A DNA stretch of 47,470 bases from Bacteroidales bacterium (GCA_017427985.1 JAFRRS010000010.1:1-47470); one strand, 5' to 3'. Numbered from the stretch's first letter, positions 22,999 to 31,701 are shown. Notes: generated from the sequence alone by a model not told the origin. Numbers and translations are program-made.

Positions 22999-24252
22999 TT
23001 ATAAGTCCTTTAAAGGATTATAGGTATTCTTGATGTTTATAATCGTCATTGTTCTATCTGACGGCTCTATTACAATACCCTGAGGCTCAAGGATTTCCTG
23101 CAATTCTTCAATTGTGTAAATGTTTCTATAATAAACACCTTTAATATATAAGCTGTCTGACAGTTCTCTTCCATTATATTTTAAGATGGTATTCTCAGTA
23201 TAAACTGGAAGACATGAATTCCGACGGATAGTCTCAAGCATTCGTTTATATGTTATCAGTGTGTCATTTTGACCATAAACAAGTTTCGACTGATCGGCAA
23301 TATACATATGATATGCTGGTTTATACGTCGTATCCAGTTTTATCAAACCTTCTTCTTCAAGCGTATTGAGAAGTTTATGATGATTATGCGGCTCTGTCTT
23401 AAAGACTAAGTTAAAGAAACAATTTGGCAATTCGTTATAATTCGTCCTAAAGAATAAAGTATCAATGTTAGGATTAACACCTTGTTGCCAAACATCATAC
23501 CACATTGCCTGGTCAGCAAAAGCAGAAGCAGGGCCAAAATATGTGTTAGTATCAGAATATGTATAATATTTATTTGACATATCCAAATTCATGTCTTTTA
23601 CCAACACCGTGCGAACTTCAAGACGAAAATCCTCATTTTCAACAACTTTCACATCACCATTAATTGAGTTAAATGCAAAGAACAAAGGTATTGCTGCTAT
23701 CATATTGTTTGCCGCATGTAATACCATTGCCCAGAAAAGATTGTAGTTTATCACAAGATAAGAGCCCAACAAGCCCATTCCGAACTTATGAAGCACAACA
23801 ATAAACACATCAAACCAATTACCACTGTAATTCCCTTTATGGGCTACTGCAAATATGGCAGATGATAAAAGCATGAGGTAGAAGAGCTTTTTCTTTCTGT
23901 CAGCTCGGAAATAAATGAGGATAAATGCGCCACATACAGCCACCAACAATGCAAGCCACCATCCTATAGCAAACGAAACAACTGCCATCAAAATGACGGA
24001 GGTTATGCCAGTCCATAATTTACCATTTCCCCATAATCTAAAAATCGATTCCTCAATAATTGGACCAAATATTCCAATAGTCAAAACAATAGGCAAAATG
24101 CCAAATTGATAAACCAATGAATACATGGCATTAATCATCGGAGAGTCCAAATCTTCAGAACTCTCTCCTCTAACAAGAAGAATAATAAGGCATGCCACAA
24201 CAATTCCAAGGCCCCACCAAAGAGCCCACTTAAAAAGCTTTTCCTTTTTCAT
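22999..24252 (-). CDS. CPBP-family membrane protease with a large C-terminal domain
   Basis: A 417-residue protein. The N-terminal ~210 residues are membrane-embedded, with the CPBP (Abi) motifs GPIIEESIFR (Glu67, Glu68, Arg72), His138 in FAVAHKG and His179 in VLHAANN; these would bind the catalytic metal. Residues ~211-417 are soluble and predicted outside the membrane; the end (EELQEILEPQGIVIEPSDRT) resembles C-terminal domains of surface proteases or TIGR03435-type proteins. CPBP proteases cleave membrane-bound substrates; the substrate is unknown. Upstream lies structured RNA element B (24346-24584), and a 19-base repeat at 24291-24309. Confidence 0.82.
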   Translation of the reverse strand: MKKEKLFKWALWWGLGIVVACLIILLVRGESSEDLDSPMINAMYSLVYQFGILPIVLTIGIFGPIIEESIFRLWGNGKLWTGITSVILMAVVSFAIGWWLALLVAVCGAFILIYFRADRKKKLFYLMLLSSAIFAVAHKGNYSGNWFDVFIVVLHKFGMGLLGSYLVINYNLFWAMVLHAANNMIAAIPLFFAFNSINGDVKVVENEDFRLEVRTVLVKDMNLDMSNKYYTYSDTNTYFGPASAFADQAMWYDVWQQGVNPNIDTLFFRTNYNELPNCFFNLVFKTEPHNHHKLLNTLEEEGLIKLDTTYKPAYHMYIADQSKLVYGQNDTLITYKRMLETIRRNSCLPVYTENTILKYNGRELSDSLYIKGVYYRNIYTIEELQEILEPQGIVIEPSDRTMTIINIKNTYNPLKDL

Positions 24253-24290
24253 TTTCGGTTGTAAAGTTTATTCCATAACAAATACCCTTT

Positions 24291-24309
24291 TCCGTGTCGG
24301 GCACAACTT
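24291..24309. repeat. 19-base repeat upstream of the CPBP gene, copy 2
   Basis: TCCGTGTCGGGCACAACTT, 18 of 19 bases identical to 17871-17889; both lie shortly before the start of a minus-strand gene for a membrane-linked protein. Confidence 0.7.
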
Positions 24310-24345
24310 TTTTGTCCTACCAGCACCCCAAAGGACAATTTTTGA

Positions 24346-24561
24346 CATAAAAGAAGCGTGGTACTGTATACCACTCTCTAATTGGAGGTCGTGAGATTAC
24401 CTTTGAGGAAGATGTAGCAAAACAGCCCACGCTAAAGGCGTGAACCATCATACTTTCTTGCCTCTTCGAAATTTCTCACGTTTCCAATTACAAGAAAAGC
24501 ATAACGCTTCATTAATTTCAATAAAACAGTGGCTTAATTGCTTAAACCATTTGCAAAAATA
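24346..24561 (-). ncRNA. Structured RNA element B (possible small RNA or switch-like leader)
   Basis: Related to element A. In plus-strand coordinates: GCGTGG 24356-24361 pairs with CCACGC 24427-24432; CTGT 24364-24367 with ACAG 24422-24425; TAC 24369-24371 with GTA 24414-24416; AGGT 24386-24389 with ACCT 24399-24402 closing a 9-base loop. The alternative partner of CACGC is GCGTG 24438-24442. The T-rich tail on the minus strand is TTCTTTTATG (24346-24355). The stem bases differ from element A but pairing is kept. A promoter lies at 24554-24584. The minus-strand product would run into the CPBP gene unless terminated. Confidence 0.6.
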
Positions 24562-24584
24562 CATAAAACATTTAAATAAACAAA
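24554..24584 (-). promoter_or_regulatory. Promoter upstream of structured element B
   Basis: On the minus strand: TTTG (24581-24584), 19 bases, TATTTTTG (24554-24561). Same spacing as the promoter of element A. Confidence 0.72.
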
Positions 24585-24607
24585 ATTTTTGTGATAAAAT
24601 TTAAGAT

Positions 24608-24650
24608 TTCTCCACTCCGCTCCGCTTCGGTCGAAATGACGAGTGGAGAA
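24608..24650. repeat. Palindrome TTCTCCACTC...GAGTGGAGAA
   Basis: Perfect 10-base arms at 24608-24617 and 24641-24650, with the inner palindromic stretch TTCGGTCGAA. It resembles a common Bacteroidota dispersed hairpin. It lies between the divergent promoters of the CPBP/element B and chromate transporter genes. Confidence 0.65.
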
Positions 24651-24666
24651 TTTGTTTTTAGTCAAA

Positions 24667-24706
24667 AACTGATTAACTGAACAACTGATTAACTGAATAA
24701 CTAAAT
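24667..24706. repeat. Octamer tandem repeat AACTGANN
   Basis: Five 8-base units: AACTGATT, AACTGAAC, AACTGATT, AACTGAAT, AACTAAAT. The array ends 4 bases before the -7 box of the chromate transporter gene, so copy number could affect its promoter. Confidence 0.75.
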
Positions 24707-24710
24707 TTCG

Positions 24711-24718
24711 TATCTTTG
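24711..24718 (+). promoter_or_regulatory. -7 promoter element for the chromate transporter
   Basis: TATCTTTG (24711-24718), 14 bases before the ATG at 24733. The -33 region is occupied by the octamer repeat and lacks a clear TTTG. Confidence 0.5.
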
Positions 24719-24732
24719 CAAAAATTTTCATC

Positions 24733-25290
24733 ATGCGCATAGTCTTTCAGCTTTTCCTCACCTTCTTCAACATCGGGGCGTTCACCCTCGGCGGTGGCTA
24801 CGCCATGCTCGACATGATAGAAAAAGCCGTCGTCGACCGTCGCCACTGGATCGAAAAAGACGAGTTCTGGGACATGATAACGATAGTGCAGATGCTTCCT
24901 GGCGTGTTCGCCGTCAACACAGCGCTTTACACCGGCTACAAAATCAAAGGAATTTGGGGCGCGATAGCAGCTTGCCTCGGCGCAATAATTCCGTCCATAG
25001 TCATCATCCTGCTCATTGCGGTGTTTTTCCTCGACTACAAGGAAAACCAAGTCGTCGAGCGTATCTTTAAAGGCATCCGCCCTTGCGTGGTCGCGCTCAT
25101 CCTCTCGCCTTCCATCAAGATGTTCATCAACGCCAAAGTGAACTGGAAAACGGCGGTATTCCCGATAGCCACTGTCGTGTTGATATATTTCTTCAAGGTG
25201 TCGCCAGTCTATATCATCGTCGCCACCATAATCGGCAGCGTCGCATTCGCTTTTTATTCACAAAACCGTTTAAATAAGTCGAAATCATGA
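24733..25290 (+). CDS. Chromate transporter family protein, N-terminal half subunit
   Basis: A 185-residue membrane protein of the CHR family, half-size type. It has FNIGAFTLGGGYAMLDMIEK, a conserved glycine-rich entry, and MLPGVFAVNTALYTGYKIKG. Six or so membrane helices follow. In the short-chain CHR family two homologous proteins together form the transporter; the second half-size gene follows with a 4-base overlap. Substrate (chromate or another anion) is not shown in sequence. Promoter at about 24711 with an octamer repeat next to it. Confidence 0.88.
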   Translation: MRIVFQLFLTFFNIGAFTLGGGYAMLDMIEKAVVDRRHWIEKDEFWDMITIVQMLPGVFAVNTALYTGYKIKGIWGAIAACLGAIIPSIVIILLIAVFFLDYKENQVVERIFKGIRPCVVALILSPSIKMFINAKVNWKTAVFPIATVVLIYFFKVSPVYIIVATIIGSVAFAFYSQNRLNKSKS

Positions 25291-25826
25291 TATATCTGCA
25301 GTTGTTTTGGGCTTATTTGAAGATCGGAATCTTCGGTTTCGGCGGCGGATATGCCATGCTCTCGATGATTCAGTTTGAAATCGTCGACCATTACGGCTGG
25401 ATGACAACGGCGGAGTTCGCCGACATGGTTGCGCTTTCGCAGATGACACCCGGACCGGTCTCCATCAACATCGCGACATACATCGGCTACACCGTGGGAG
25501 GATTCTGGGGCTCGCTCGTCGCTACGGCAGCCATTGTTTTGCCTTCGCTGCTGATGCTTTATCTCGTTTTGAAATTCTTGTTCAAACATAAAGAAAACTA
25601 CATCGTAAAAAACACCTTGGCATCAATGAAACCTGTCATTGCAGGACTCATCTTCGTCGCCGCTCTGCAACTGATGAACTCCAACAACTTCATCGATTTC
25701 GGACTTCATCAGAACAACATCAGCGTGATAATCTGCGCCGTCACTTTCGCCGGCGTGTTTTGGGCAAAAATAAACCCGATACTATTGATTTTAGCATCGG
25801 GTCTTGTTGGTTATCTGATTTATTGA
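25287..25826 (+). CDS. Chromate transporter family protein, second half subunit
   Basis: A 179-residue protein paralogous to its upstream neighbour: IGIFGFGGGYAMLSMIQ and MTPGPVSINIATYIGYTVGG match its motifs. It overlaps the upstream gene by 4 bases (ATGA), so the two are translationally coupled and probably form a heterodimeric transporter. It ends head-to-head with the convergent acyl-CoA synthetase gene, with no bases between stops. Confidence 0.88.
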   Translation: MIYLQLFWAYLKIGIFGFGGGYAMLSMIQFEIVDHYGWMTTAEFADMVALSQMTPGPVSINIATYIGYTVGGFWGSLVATAAIVLPSLLMLYLVLKFLFKHKENYIVKNTLASMKPVIAGLIFVAALQLMNSNNFIDFGLHQNNISVIICAVTFAGVFWAKINPILLILASGLVGYLIY

Positions 25827-27590
25827 TTAAGCGAACATCTTGTCAATCAATTCATTATAGCGTTCCATCACCACTTTCCTCTTCACCTTCAAAGTCGGGG
25901 TAAGAATGCCGTTGGCGATAGTCCATTCGTCAGCGATGAGCTGGTATTTCTTCACCTTCTCAACCTCGCCGAGACCTTCGTTCAACTTCTTGACCTCACG
26001 GTCGAAACGTTTCTTAACGTTCTCATTCTGAATCAATTCCTCTGGTGTGGTGTAAGGAACATCGTGTTTTTTGCACCATTCTTTCAAAAATGCGAAATCC
26101 GGACGGATGAGAGCCGCGGCAAATTTCTGGTTCTCGCCCAATACCACAATCTGCTCAATGAAACCTGAATTGCTGAACTTGCCTTCAACCACATCGGGAT
26201 TGACATATTTTCCAAGAGAAGTCTTGAAGAGATTCTTCATACGGCCTGTAATCTGCAATAGCCCGTGCTCGTTGAACTTTCCGAGGTCGCCAGTATGGAA
26301 CCAGCCGTCCTTGTCGATGACTTCCGCCGTCAACTCAGGCTGCTTGTAATAGCCCATCATCACGTTGTGACCGCGGCAGATGATTTCGCCGTTGTCAGCG
26401 ATTTTCACCTCAACGCCAGGCAACGGCTGACCTACTGCACCCACTTCCCTGCCGTATTTGTCACGGTTGCTCACAGTGATAACAGGCGAAGTCTCCGTCA
26501 AACCGTAGCCTTCAAACACCGGCATCTTGATAGCTGAGAAGAAACCGCTTATTTTCTTTGTGATGGAAGCTGCTCCCGACACAATGATGTCGAAGTTCTC
26601 GGCACCGAGTTTCTCGCGTATCTTGCTGTAAACCAACTTGTCAGCGATTTTAAGCTTAAAATTGTAGAACCATGAACGGCCTTCTATCTTATATCTTTCA
26701 GTAAGATGCATCGACCAGTAGAAAATGGCTTTTGACAAACCTTTCATGTTCTTGCCTGAGCTGTAGATCTTCTCGTAGAATTTCTCCAAAACGCGCGGCA
26801 CGGCGCACATCATCGTAGGATGCACCTCTTTCATATTGTCGGCAATCGTAGCGATGCTTTCAGCATAGTAAATCGACATTCCGAGGTAATGGTACATGTA
26901 TATGAGCGCGCGCTCGTATGCGTGGCACACCGGCAGGAAGCTGAATGCGCGCTTCGACCACGGCGACGGCGTCTGGCAGAAGTTCTTGAACTGGTTCATC
27001 AGGTTATGATGCGACAACATCACGCCCTTAGGCACGCCAGTCGTTCCGGAAGTGTAAATAATTGTGGCACAAGACATTTCGTCAACCTCAGCCTTGCGTT
27101 TCTCAATCTCTTCGGTATGCGGATGCTCTCTTCCGAGTTCGAGAAGGTTGTCATAATATTGGTATTTCCCTCTGTCAATGAAAGTGAAAATCTTCTTCAG
27201 CGACGGTGTCTCCGGCCATATCGCCTCGATTTTGTTCATCACGGCAATGCCCTCCAAAATGCAGATGCCAGCCTCGCAGTTGTTGAGGATTATCTTGTAA
27301 TCCGCCTCGCTTATGGTCGGGTAAATCGGCACCATGACGCCGCCAATTTGTGTGATGGCCATGTCAAGGATATTCCATTCCGGACGGTTGTTAGAAATCA
27401 CCGCCACCTTGTCCTGTGGCTGAACGCCGAGCTCAATCAAAGCCCCGCTGATGATATTGGTCTGCTCGATATACTCATCAATGCTGTATTCGCGCCATTT
27501 CCCGTTGACTTTGCCTGCCAATGCGACTTTCTGGTCAGGATATTTCTCTTTATAATTGGCTAATAAGTCAAATACCCTCTTAACTTCCAT
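25827..27590 (-). CDS. fadD: Long-chain acyl-CoA synthetase (AMP-binding), copy 1
   Basis: A 587-residue AMP-forming synthetase. The AMP-binding loop is TIIYTSGTTGVPKGVMLSHH, and FEGYGLTETSPVI marks the second motif; HTGDLGKF and KGLFKTSLGKYV-type sequence (GRMKNLFKTSLGKY) mark the C-terminal domain. It activates fatty acids to acyl-CoA via an acyl-adenylate. It is about three quarters identical in outline to the protein encoded just upstream (27599-29365), 8 bases away, so the pair is a recent tandem duplication. Both probably form one transcript. Confidence 0.9.
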   Translation of the reverse strand: MEVKRVFDLLANYKEKYPDQKVALAGKVNGKWREYSIDEYIEQTNIISGALIELGVQPQDKVAVISNNRPEWNILDMAITQIGGVMVPIYPTISEADYKIILNNCEAGICILEGIAVMNKIEAIWPETPSLKKIFTFIDRGKYQYYDNLLELGREHPHTEEIEKRKAEVDEMSCATIIYTSGTTGVPKGVMLSHHNLMNQFKNFCQTPSPWSKRAFSFLPVCHAYERALIYMYHYLGMSIYYAESIATIADNMKEVHPTMMCAVPRVLEKFYEKIYSSGKNMKGLSKAIFYWSMHLTERYKIEGRSWFYNFKLKIADKLVYSKIREKLGAENFDIIVSGAASITKKISGFFSAIKMPVFEGYGLTETSPVITVSNRDKYGREVGAVGQPLPGVEVKIADNGEIICRGHNVMMGYYKQPELTAEVIDKDGWFHTGDLGKFNEHGLLQITGRMKNLFKTSLGKYVNPDVVEGKFSNSGFIEQIVVLGENQKFAAALIRPDFAFLKEWCKKHDVPYTTPEELIQNENVKKRFDREVKKLNEGLGEVEKVKKYQLIADEWTIANGILTPTLKVKRKVVMERYNELIDKMFA

Positions 27591-27598
27591 AACAAAAA

Positions 27599-29365
27599 CT
27601 ATTTAAAAAGAGTCTCAATAATATCAGAATAACGTCTCATAACCACGTTTCTCTTGACTTTCAATGTTGGAGTCAGAATGCCCGTCGCAATGCTCCACTC
27701 GTCGGCGACAAGTTCAAACTTCTTGATTTTCTCAACGTCGCCGAGGTCATGGTTGAGTTTCTTCACCTCCTTGCCGTAACGTTTGAAAACCTCTTCATTT
27801 TTAATCATTTCCTCGTTGGTGGTGTATGGAATATTATGACGTTTGCACCACTCCTTTAAAAATGCGAAGTCAGGACGTATGAGCGCGGCGGCGTATTTCT
27901 GGTTCTCGCCAAGCACCACGATTTGCTCGATAAAACCTGACAAAATGAACTTGCTTTCAATGAAATCCGGGTTGATGTATTTTCCGAATGATGTCTTGAA
28001 GATGTTTTTCTTTCTTCCTGTGATTTTAAGAAGACCGTGCTCGTTAAAACGACCGAGGTCTCCGGTGTGGAACCAGCCGTCCTTGTCTATGACTTCCGCC
28101 GTCAGCTCAGGCTGTCTGTAATAGCCCATCATCACGTTATGTCCGCGGCAGATGATTTCGCCGTCGTCGGTGAGTTTCACCTCGATGCCTGGCAATGGCT
28201 CGCCCACGTAACCCACTTCACGACCGTATTTGTTTCTCGTCGAGACGGCGATGACCGGTGATGTCTCCGTCAGTCCGTAGCCCTCAAAAACGGTGAGACC
28301 CAATGCGTTGAAGAAACGGCACACCTTCTTTGGGATAGCTGCCGCTCCTGAAACGACGACATCAATATGGTCGATGCCGACTTTCTGTTTTATCTTTTCA
28401 TAGACCAATTTTGTGGCTATTTTCAGCTTGATATTGTAGAGCCAGTTTCTGTCTTCAACTTTATAACGCTCTGAGAGATGCATTGCCCAATAGAAAATAA
28501 GCTTCGAGATGCCCTTCATGCTTCTTCCCGACTCGTAAATCTTGTCGTACACCTTTTCGAGGACGCGAGGCACCGCGCACATCATCGTCGGACGCAGCTC
28601 CTGAAGGTTCTCGCCTATCGTAGCGACGCTTTCGGCATAGTAAACCGACATTCCGCGGTATTGGTAAACATAGCTCAACGCACGTTCGTATGCATGGCAT
28701 ATAGGCAGGAAGCTGAAAGCCTTGTTCGACCAGTCGGCCACTGAGTGCTGAACGCCCTTCCACTGGCACATCAGGTTATGATGCGACAACATCACGCCCT
28801 TCGGCACACCTGTCGTTCCCGATGTGTAAATGATTGTGGCACATTCCATTTCGTCGACTTCCGCCTTGCGTTTCTCGATCTCTTCGGTATGCGGATGCTC
28901 TCTTCCGAGTTCAAGAAGCGTGTCGAAATAAGGATACTTGTCCCTATTAATAAAGGTGTAAATCTGCTTAAGCGACGGAGTCTCAGGCCATATCGCCTCG
29001 ATTTTGTTCATCACCACAACGCCTTCAAGGATACAAATCTTCGCCTCGCAGTTGTTGAGGATTATCTTGTAATCAGCCTCGCTGATGGTCGGATATATCG
29101 GCACCATGACGGCTCCCACCTGTGTGATGGCCATGTCGAGGATGTTCCATTCCGGACGGTTGTTGCTGATGACAGCTATCTTATCCTGTTTCTCAACGCC
29201 TAATTCAATCAGTGCGCCGCTGATGATATTTGTCTGCTCAATATATTCGTCAATGCTGTATTCGCGCCATTTTCCGTTGACTTTGCCAGCAAAAGCCACC
29301 TTTTGGTCAGGATAATGCTCTTTATAATGCGGCAAAAGGTCAAAAACTCGCTTAATATTTTCCAT
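27599..29365 (-). CDS. fadD: Long-chain acyl-CoA synthetase (AMP-binding), copy 2
   Basis: A 588-residue paralogue of the downstream synthetase. The ATG at 29365 gives MENIKRVFD, matching the start MEVKRVFD of the other copy; an ATG two codons upstream is possible. The same motifs are present (TIIYTSGTTGVPKGVMLSHH, FEGYGLTETSPVI, FHTGDLGRF). Differences lie mainly in the middle (for example QWKGVQHSVADWSNK) and likely change chain-length preference. It is the first gene of the pair. A -7 box TATATTTG lies on the minus strand at 29405-29412. Confidence 0.9.
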   Translation of the reverse strand: MENIKRVFDLLPHYKEHYPDQKVAFAGKVNGKWREYSIDEYIEQTNIISGALIELGVEKQDKIAVISNNRPEWNILDMAITQVGAVMVPIYPTISEADYKIILNNCEAKICILEGVVVMNKIEAIWPETPSLKQIYTFINRDKYPYFDTLLELGREHPHTEEIEKRKAEVDEMECATIIYTSGTTGVPKGVMLSHHNLMCQWKGVQHSVADWSNKAFSFLPICHAYERALSYVYQYRGMSVYYAESVATIGENLQELRPTMMCAVPRVLEKVYDKIYESGRSMKGISKLIFYWAMHLSERYKVEDRNWLYNIKLKIATKLVYEKIKQKVGIDHIDVVVSGAAAIPKKVCRFFNALGLTVFEGYGLTETSPVIAVSTRNKYGREVGYVGEPLPGIEVKLTDDGEIICRGHNVMMGYYRQPELTAEVIDKDGWFHTGDLGRFNEHGLLKITGRKKNIFKTSFGKYINPDFIESKFILSGFIEQIVVLGENQKYAAALIRPDFAFLKEWCKRHNIPYTTNEEMIKNEEVFKRYGKEVKKLNHDLGDVEKIKKFELVADEWSIATGILTPTLKVKRNVVMRRYSDIIETLFK

Positions 29366-29404
29366 TTTCAATACTTTTCAATAATACACTCGTTTTCAAG
29401 ATTG

Positions 29405-29412
29405 CAAATATA
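29405..29412 (-). promoter_or_regulatory. -7 promoter element for the synthetase pair
   Basis: TATATTTG on the minus strand (CAAATATA, 29405-29412), 39 bases before the start codon. No clear TTTG at the right distance. Confidence 0.45.
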
Positions 29413-29450
29413 CGGATTATTTTTGAAAATAAAATAAAAAATAAAAAAAA

Positions 29451-29480
29451 TGTAGAGACACACGGCCGTGCGTCTCTACA
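29451..29480. repeat. GTAGAGACG palindrome, copy 2
   Basis: TGTAGAGACaCACGG (29451-29465) and CCGTGcGTCTCTACA (29466-29480), one mismatch over 15 base pairs and no loop. It lies between two tandem minus-strand genes (hppA and the synthetases), just after the hppA stop. Confidence 0.85.
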
Positions 29481-29505
29481 AAATCATTTATTGATGTAAT
29501 AAAAA

Positions 29506-31701
29506 TTACAGCAAGTGGCATGTCACCGTCAAGCCAGCCATCACGATTGAAACCATCGACATCAACTTGATGAGGATGTTCAATGATGGGCCTGATGTGT
29601 CTTTGAACGGGTCACCAACGGTGTCACCAACCACTGTTGCCTTATGGTTTTCTGAGCCTTTGCCACCGAAGTTGCCTTCCTCGACATATTTCTTTGCGTT
29701 ATCCCAAGCACCGCCTGAGTTAGCCATGAACACTGCCAACACGAAACCTGTCGACAAACCGCCAATCAACAGACCGAGGACGCCAGGAACACCGAGAATC
29801 AAGCCTGTGAGGATTGGAACGAGGATAGCGAGGATTGAAGGAACAAGCATCTCCTGCTGTGCGCCTTTTGTTGAGATAGCAACACAACGCTCGTAGTCTG
29901 GTTCTGCCTTGCCTTCAAGGATTCCCTTGATGGTGCTGAACTGACGGCGAACCTCTTCAACCATCTTCTGTGCAGCGCGACCCACGGCGTTCATTGTCAT
30001 TCCGCAGAACACAAATGCCATCATAGCGCCGATAAACACACCGACCAACACGACAGGGTTCATCAAGTTAACGTTGTATGCCTCCATAAAGTCGACCAAT
30101 GTTGCTTTTGCAGCCTCAACACCGTTTGGAAGTTCCTGACCCACTCTCACGAGAGCGATCTTAATTTCCTCAACGTATGATGCGAGAAGTGCGAGAGCTG
30201 TCAAAGCGGCTGAACCGATAGCGAAGCCCTTGCCTGTTGCTGCAGTGGTGTTTCCAAGAGCGTCAAGAGCATCGGTACGTTTACGAACCTCAGGCTCGAG
30301 ACCGCTCATCTCAGCGTTACCACCGGCGTTGTCGGCGATAGGACCGTAAGCGTCAGTTGCGAGTGTGATACCCAGTGTTGAAAGCATACCGACAGCAGCG
30401 ATACCAATGCCGTAGAGACCCATTGAGAGGTTGGCTGCTGTGAACTGGATATGGAATCCGTTAGCGCAAAGGTAAGCCAAAACGATAGCGATACCCACTG
30501 TCACAACCGGAATAGCTGTTGAAAGCATACCGAGTCCAAGACCTGAAATGATAACTGTTGCTGGACCTGTCTTTGAACTTTCAGCCACCTTCTGAGTTGG
30601 CTTGTAGCTCTGTGAAGTATAGTATTCAGTAGATTTTCCGATAATAACACCTGCGAGCAGACCAACTACCACTGACAATGAAACCTGCCACCACTGGTTG
30701 CTTTCTGTTCCGAACAGCCATGCGAAGATTCCGAATGTAGCCGCTGCAATGAGCACTGCCGCTGTATTGGTACCACGGCTCAAAGCGCCAAGAAGTTCTT
30801 TCATTCCTGCACCTTCTTTTGTCTTGACCAAGAAGATTCCGAACAATGAGAGCAACACACCTGCCGCTGCAATGAGCATTGGAGCGAAAACGGCTTTAAG
30901 CTGCATTCCTTCGACTGCTGAAGTTGCAAATGCTGCTGCGCCGAGAGCTGCTGTTGCCAAGATTGAACCTGCATACGACTCATAAAGGTCAGCACCCATA
31001 CCGGCGACGTCACCGACGTTGTCACCGACGTTATCGGCGATAGTTGCTGGGTTACGTGGGTCATCCTCTGGGATGTTGTATTCTGTCTTACCTACGAGGT
31101 CAGCGCCGACGTCAGCGGCTTTGGTGTAGATACCGCCACCGACACGGGCGAACAATGCCTGTGTTGAAGCACCCATACCGAATGTCAGCATGGTGGTTGT
31201 GATAACGATAAGATGATCGGCTTCCGGGATGAAAGCGTCAAGTACAAGGAACCACACGCTGATGTCAAGCAATGCAAGACCTACCACTGTCAGACCCATG
31301 ACGGCACCAGAACGGAAAGCCACCTGCAGACCGCTGTTCAACGAGTTACGAGCGGCATTTGCTGTACGTGCCGAGGCGAATGTGGCGGTCTTCATTCCGA
31401 AGAATCCTGCCAAGCCCGAGAAGAAACCGCCGGTGAGGAATGCGAACCACACCCAGCCGTTCTGAAGTCCGAAAATTGACATCACGCCGAAAACAATCGC
31501 CAACACAACGAAAACGATACCGACGACCTTGTACTGTTGTTTGAGATACGCCATAGCACCTCTTCTGACATGCGAAGCGATCTTCTTCATCAAATCTGTT
31601 CCCTCGTCTTCCTTCATCATGCTCTTAAAGAAATAAAAAGCGAATGACAAAGCCAAAACCGACGCTGCGAGAACCAAATAAATTACCCAATTCATACGCA
31701 A
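29506..31701 (-). CDS. hppA: Membrane-bound ion-translocating pyrophosphatase
   Basis: A 731-residue protein with about 16 membrane helices. The pyrophosphate site includes DVGADLVGKTEYNIPEDDPR, then ADNVGDNVGDVAGMGADLYE and DNAGGNAEMS, plus GDTVGDPFKDTSG at the end. The motif GNTTAATGKG has Ala where K+-independent enzymes have Lys, pointing to a K+-dependent type, which includes the Na+-pumping enzymes. It uses pyrophosphate hydrolysis to move Na+ and/or H+ out of the cell. Two start Mets are close together (MRMN); either is possible. A promoter lies at 31761-31791. Confidence 0.95.
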   Translation of the reverse strand: MRMNWVIYLVLAASVLALSFAFYFFKSMMKEDEGTDLMKKIASHVRRGAMAYLKQQYKVVGIVFVVLAIVFGVMSIFGLQNGWVWFAFLTGGFFSGLAGFFGMKTATFASARTANAARNSLNSGLQVAFRSGAVMGLTVVGLALLDISVWFLVLDAFIPEADHLIVITTTMLTFGMGASTQALFARVGGGIYTKAADVGADLVGKTEYNIPEDDPRNPATIADNVGDNVGDVAGMGADLYESYAGSILATAALGAAAFATSAVEGMQLKAVFAPMLIAAAGVLLSLFGIFLVKTKEGAGMKELLGALSRGTNTAAVLIAAATFGIFAWLFGTESNQWWQVSLSVVVGLLAGVIIGKSTEYYTSQSYKPTQKVAESSKTGPATVIISGLGLGMLSTAIPVVTVGIAIVLAYLCANGFHIQFTAANLSMGLYGIGIAAVGMLSTLGITLATDAYGPIADNAGGNAEMSGLEPEVRKRTDALDALGNTTAATGKGFAIGSAALTALALLASYVEEIKIALVRVGQELPNGVEAAKATLVDFMEAYNVNLMNPVVLVGVFIGAMMAFVFCGMTMNAVGRAAQKMVEEVRRQFSTIKGILEGKAEPDYERCVAISTKGAQQEMLVPSILAILVPILTGLILGVPGVLGLLIGGLSTGFVLAVFMANSGGAWDNAKKYVEEGNFGGKGSENHKATVVGDTVGDPFKDTSGPSLNILIKLMSMVSIVMAGLTVTCHLL

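Noticed and set aside
24346..24476. Short leader-peptide-like reading frames on the minus strand through elements A and B (for example ATGGTTCACGCCTTTAGCGT)
   Set aside because: The two copies conserve the stem pairing rather than a reading frame; copy A would stop after 16 codons while copy B would run on, so coding is not the shared feature. It remains possible that a short peptide is made from one copy.
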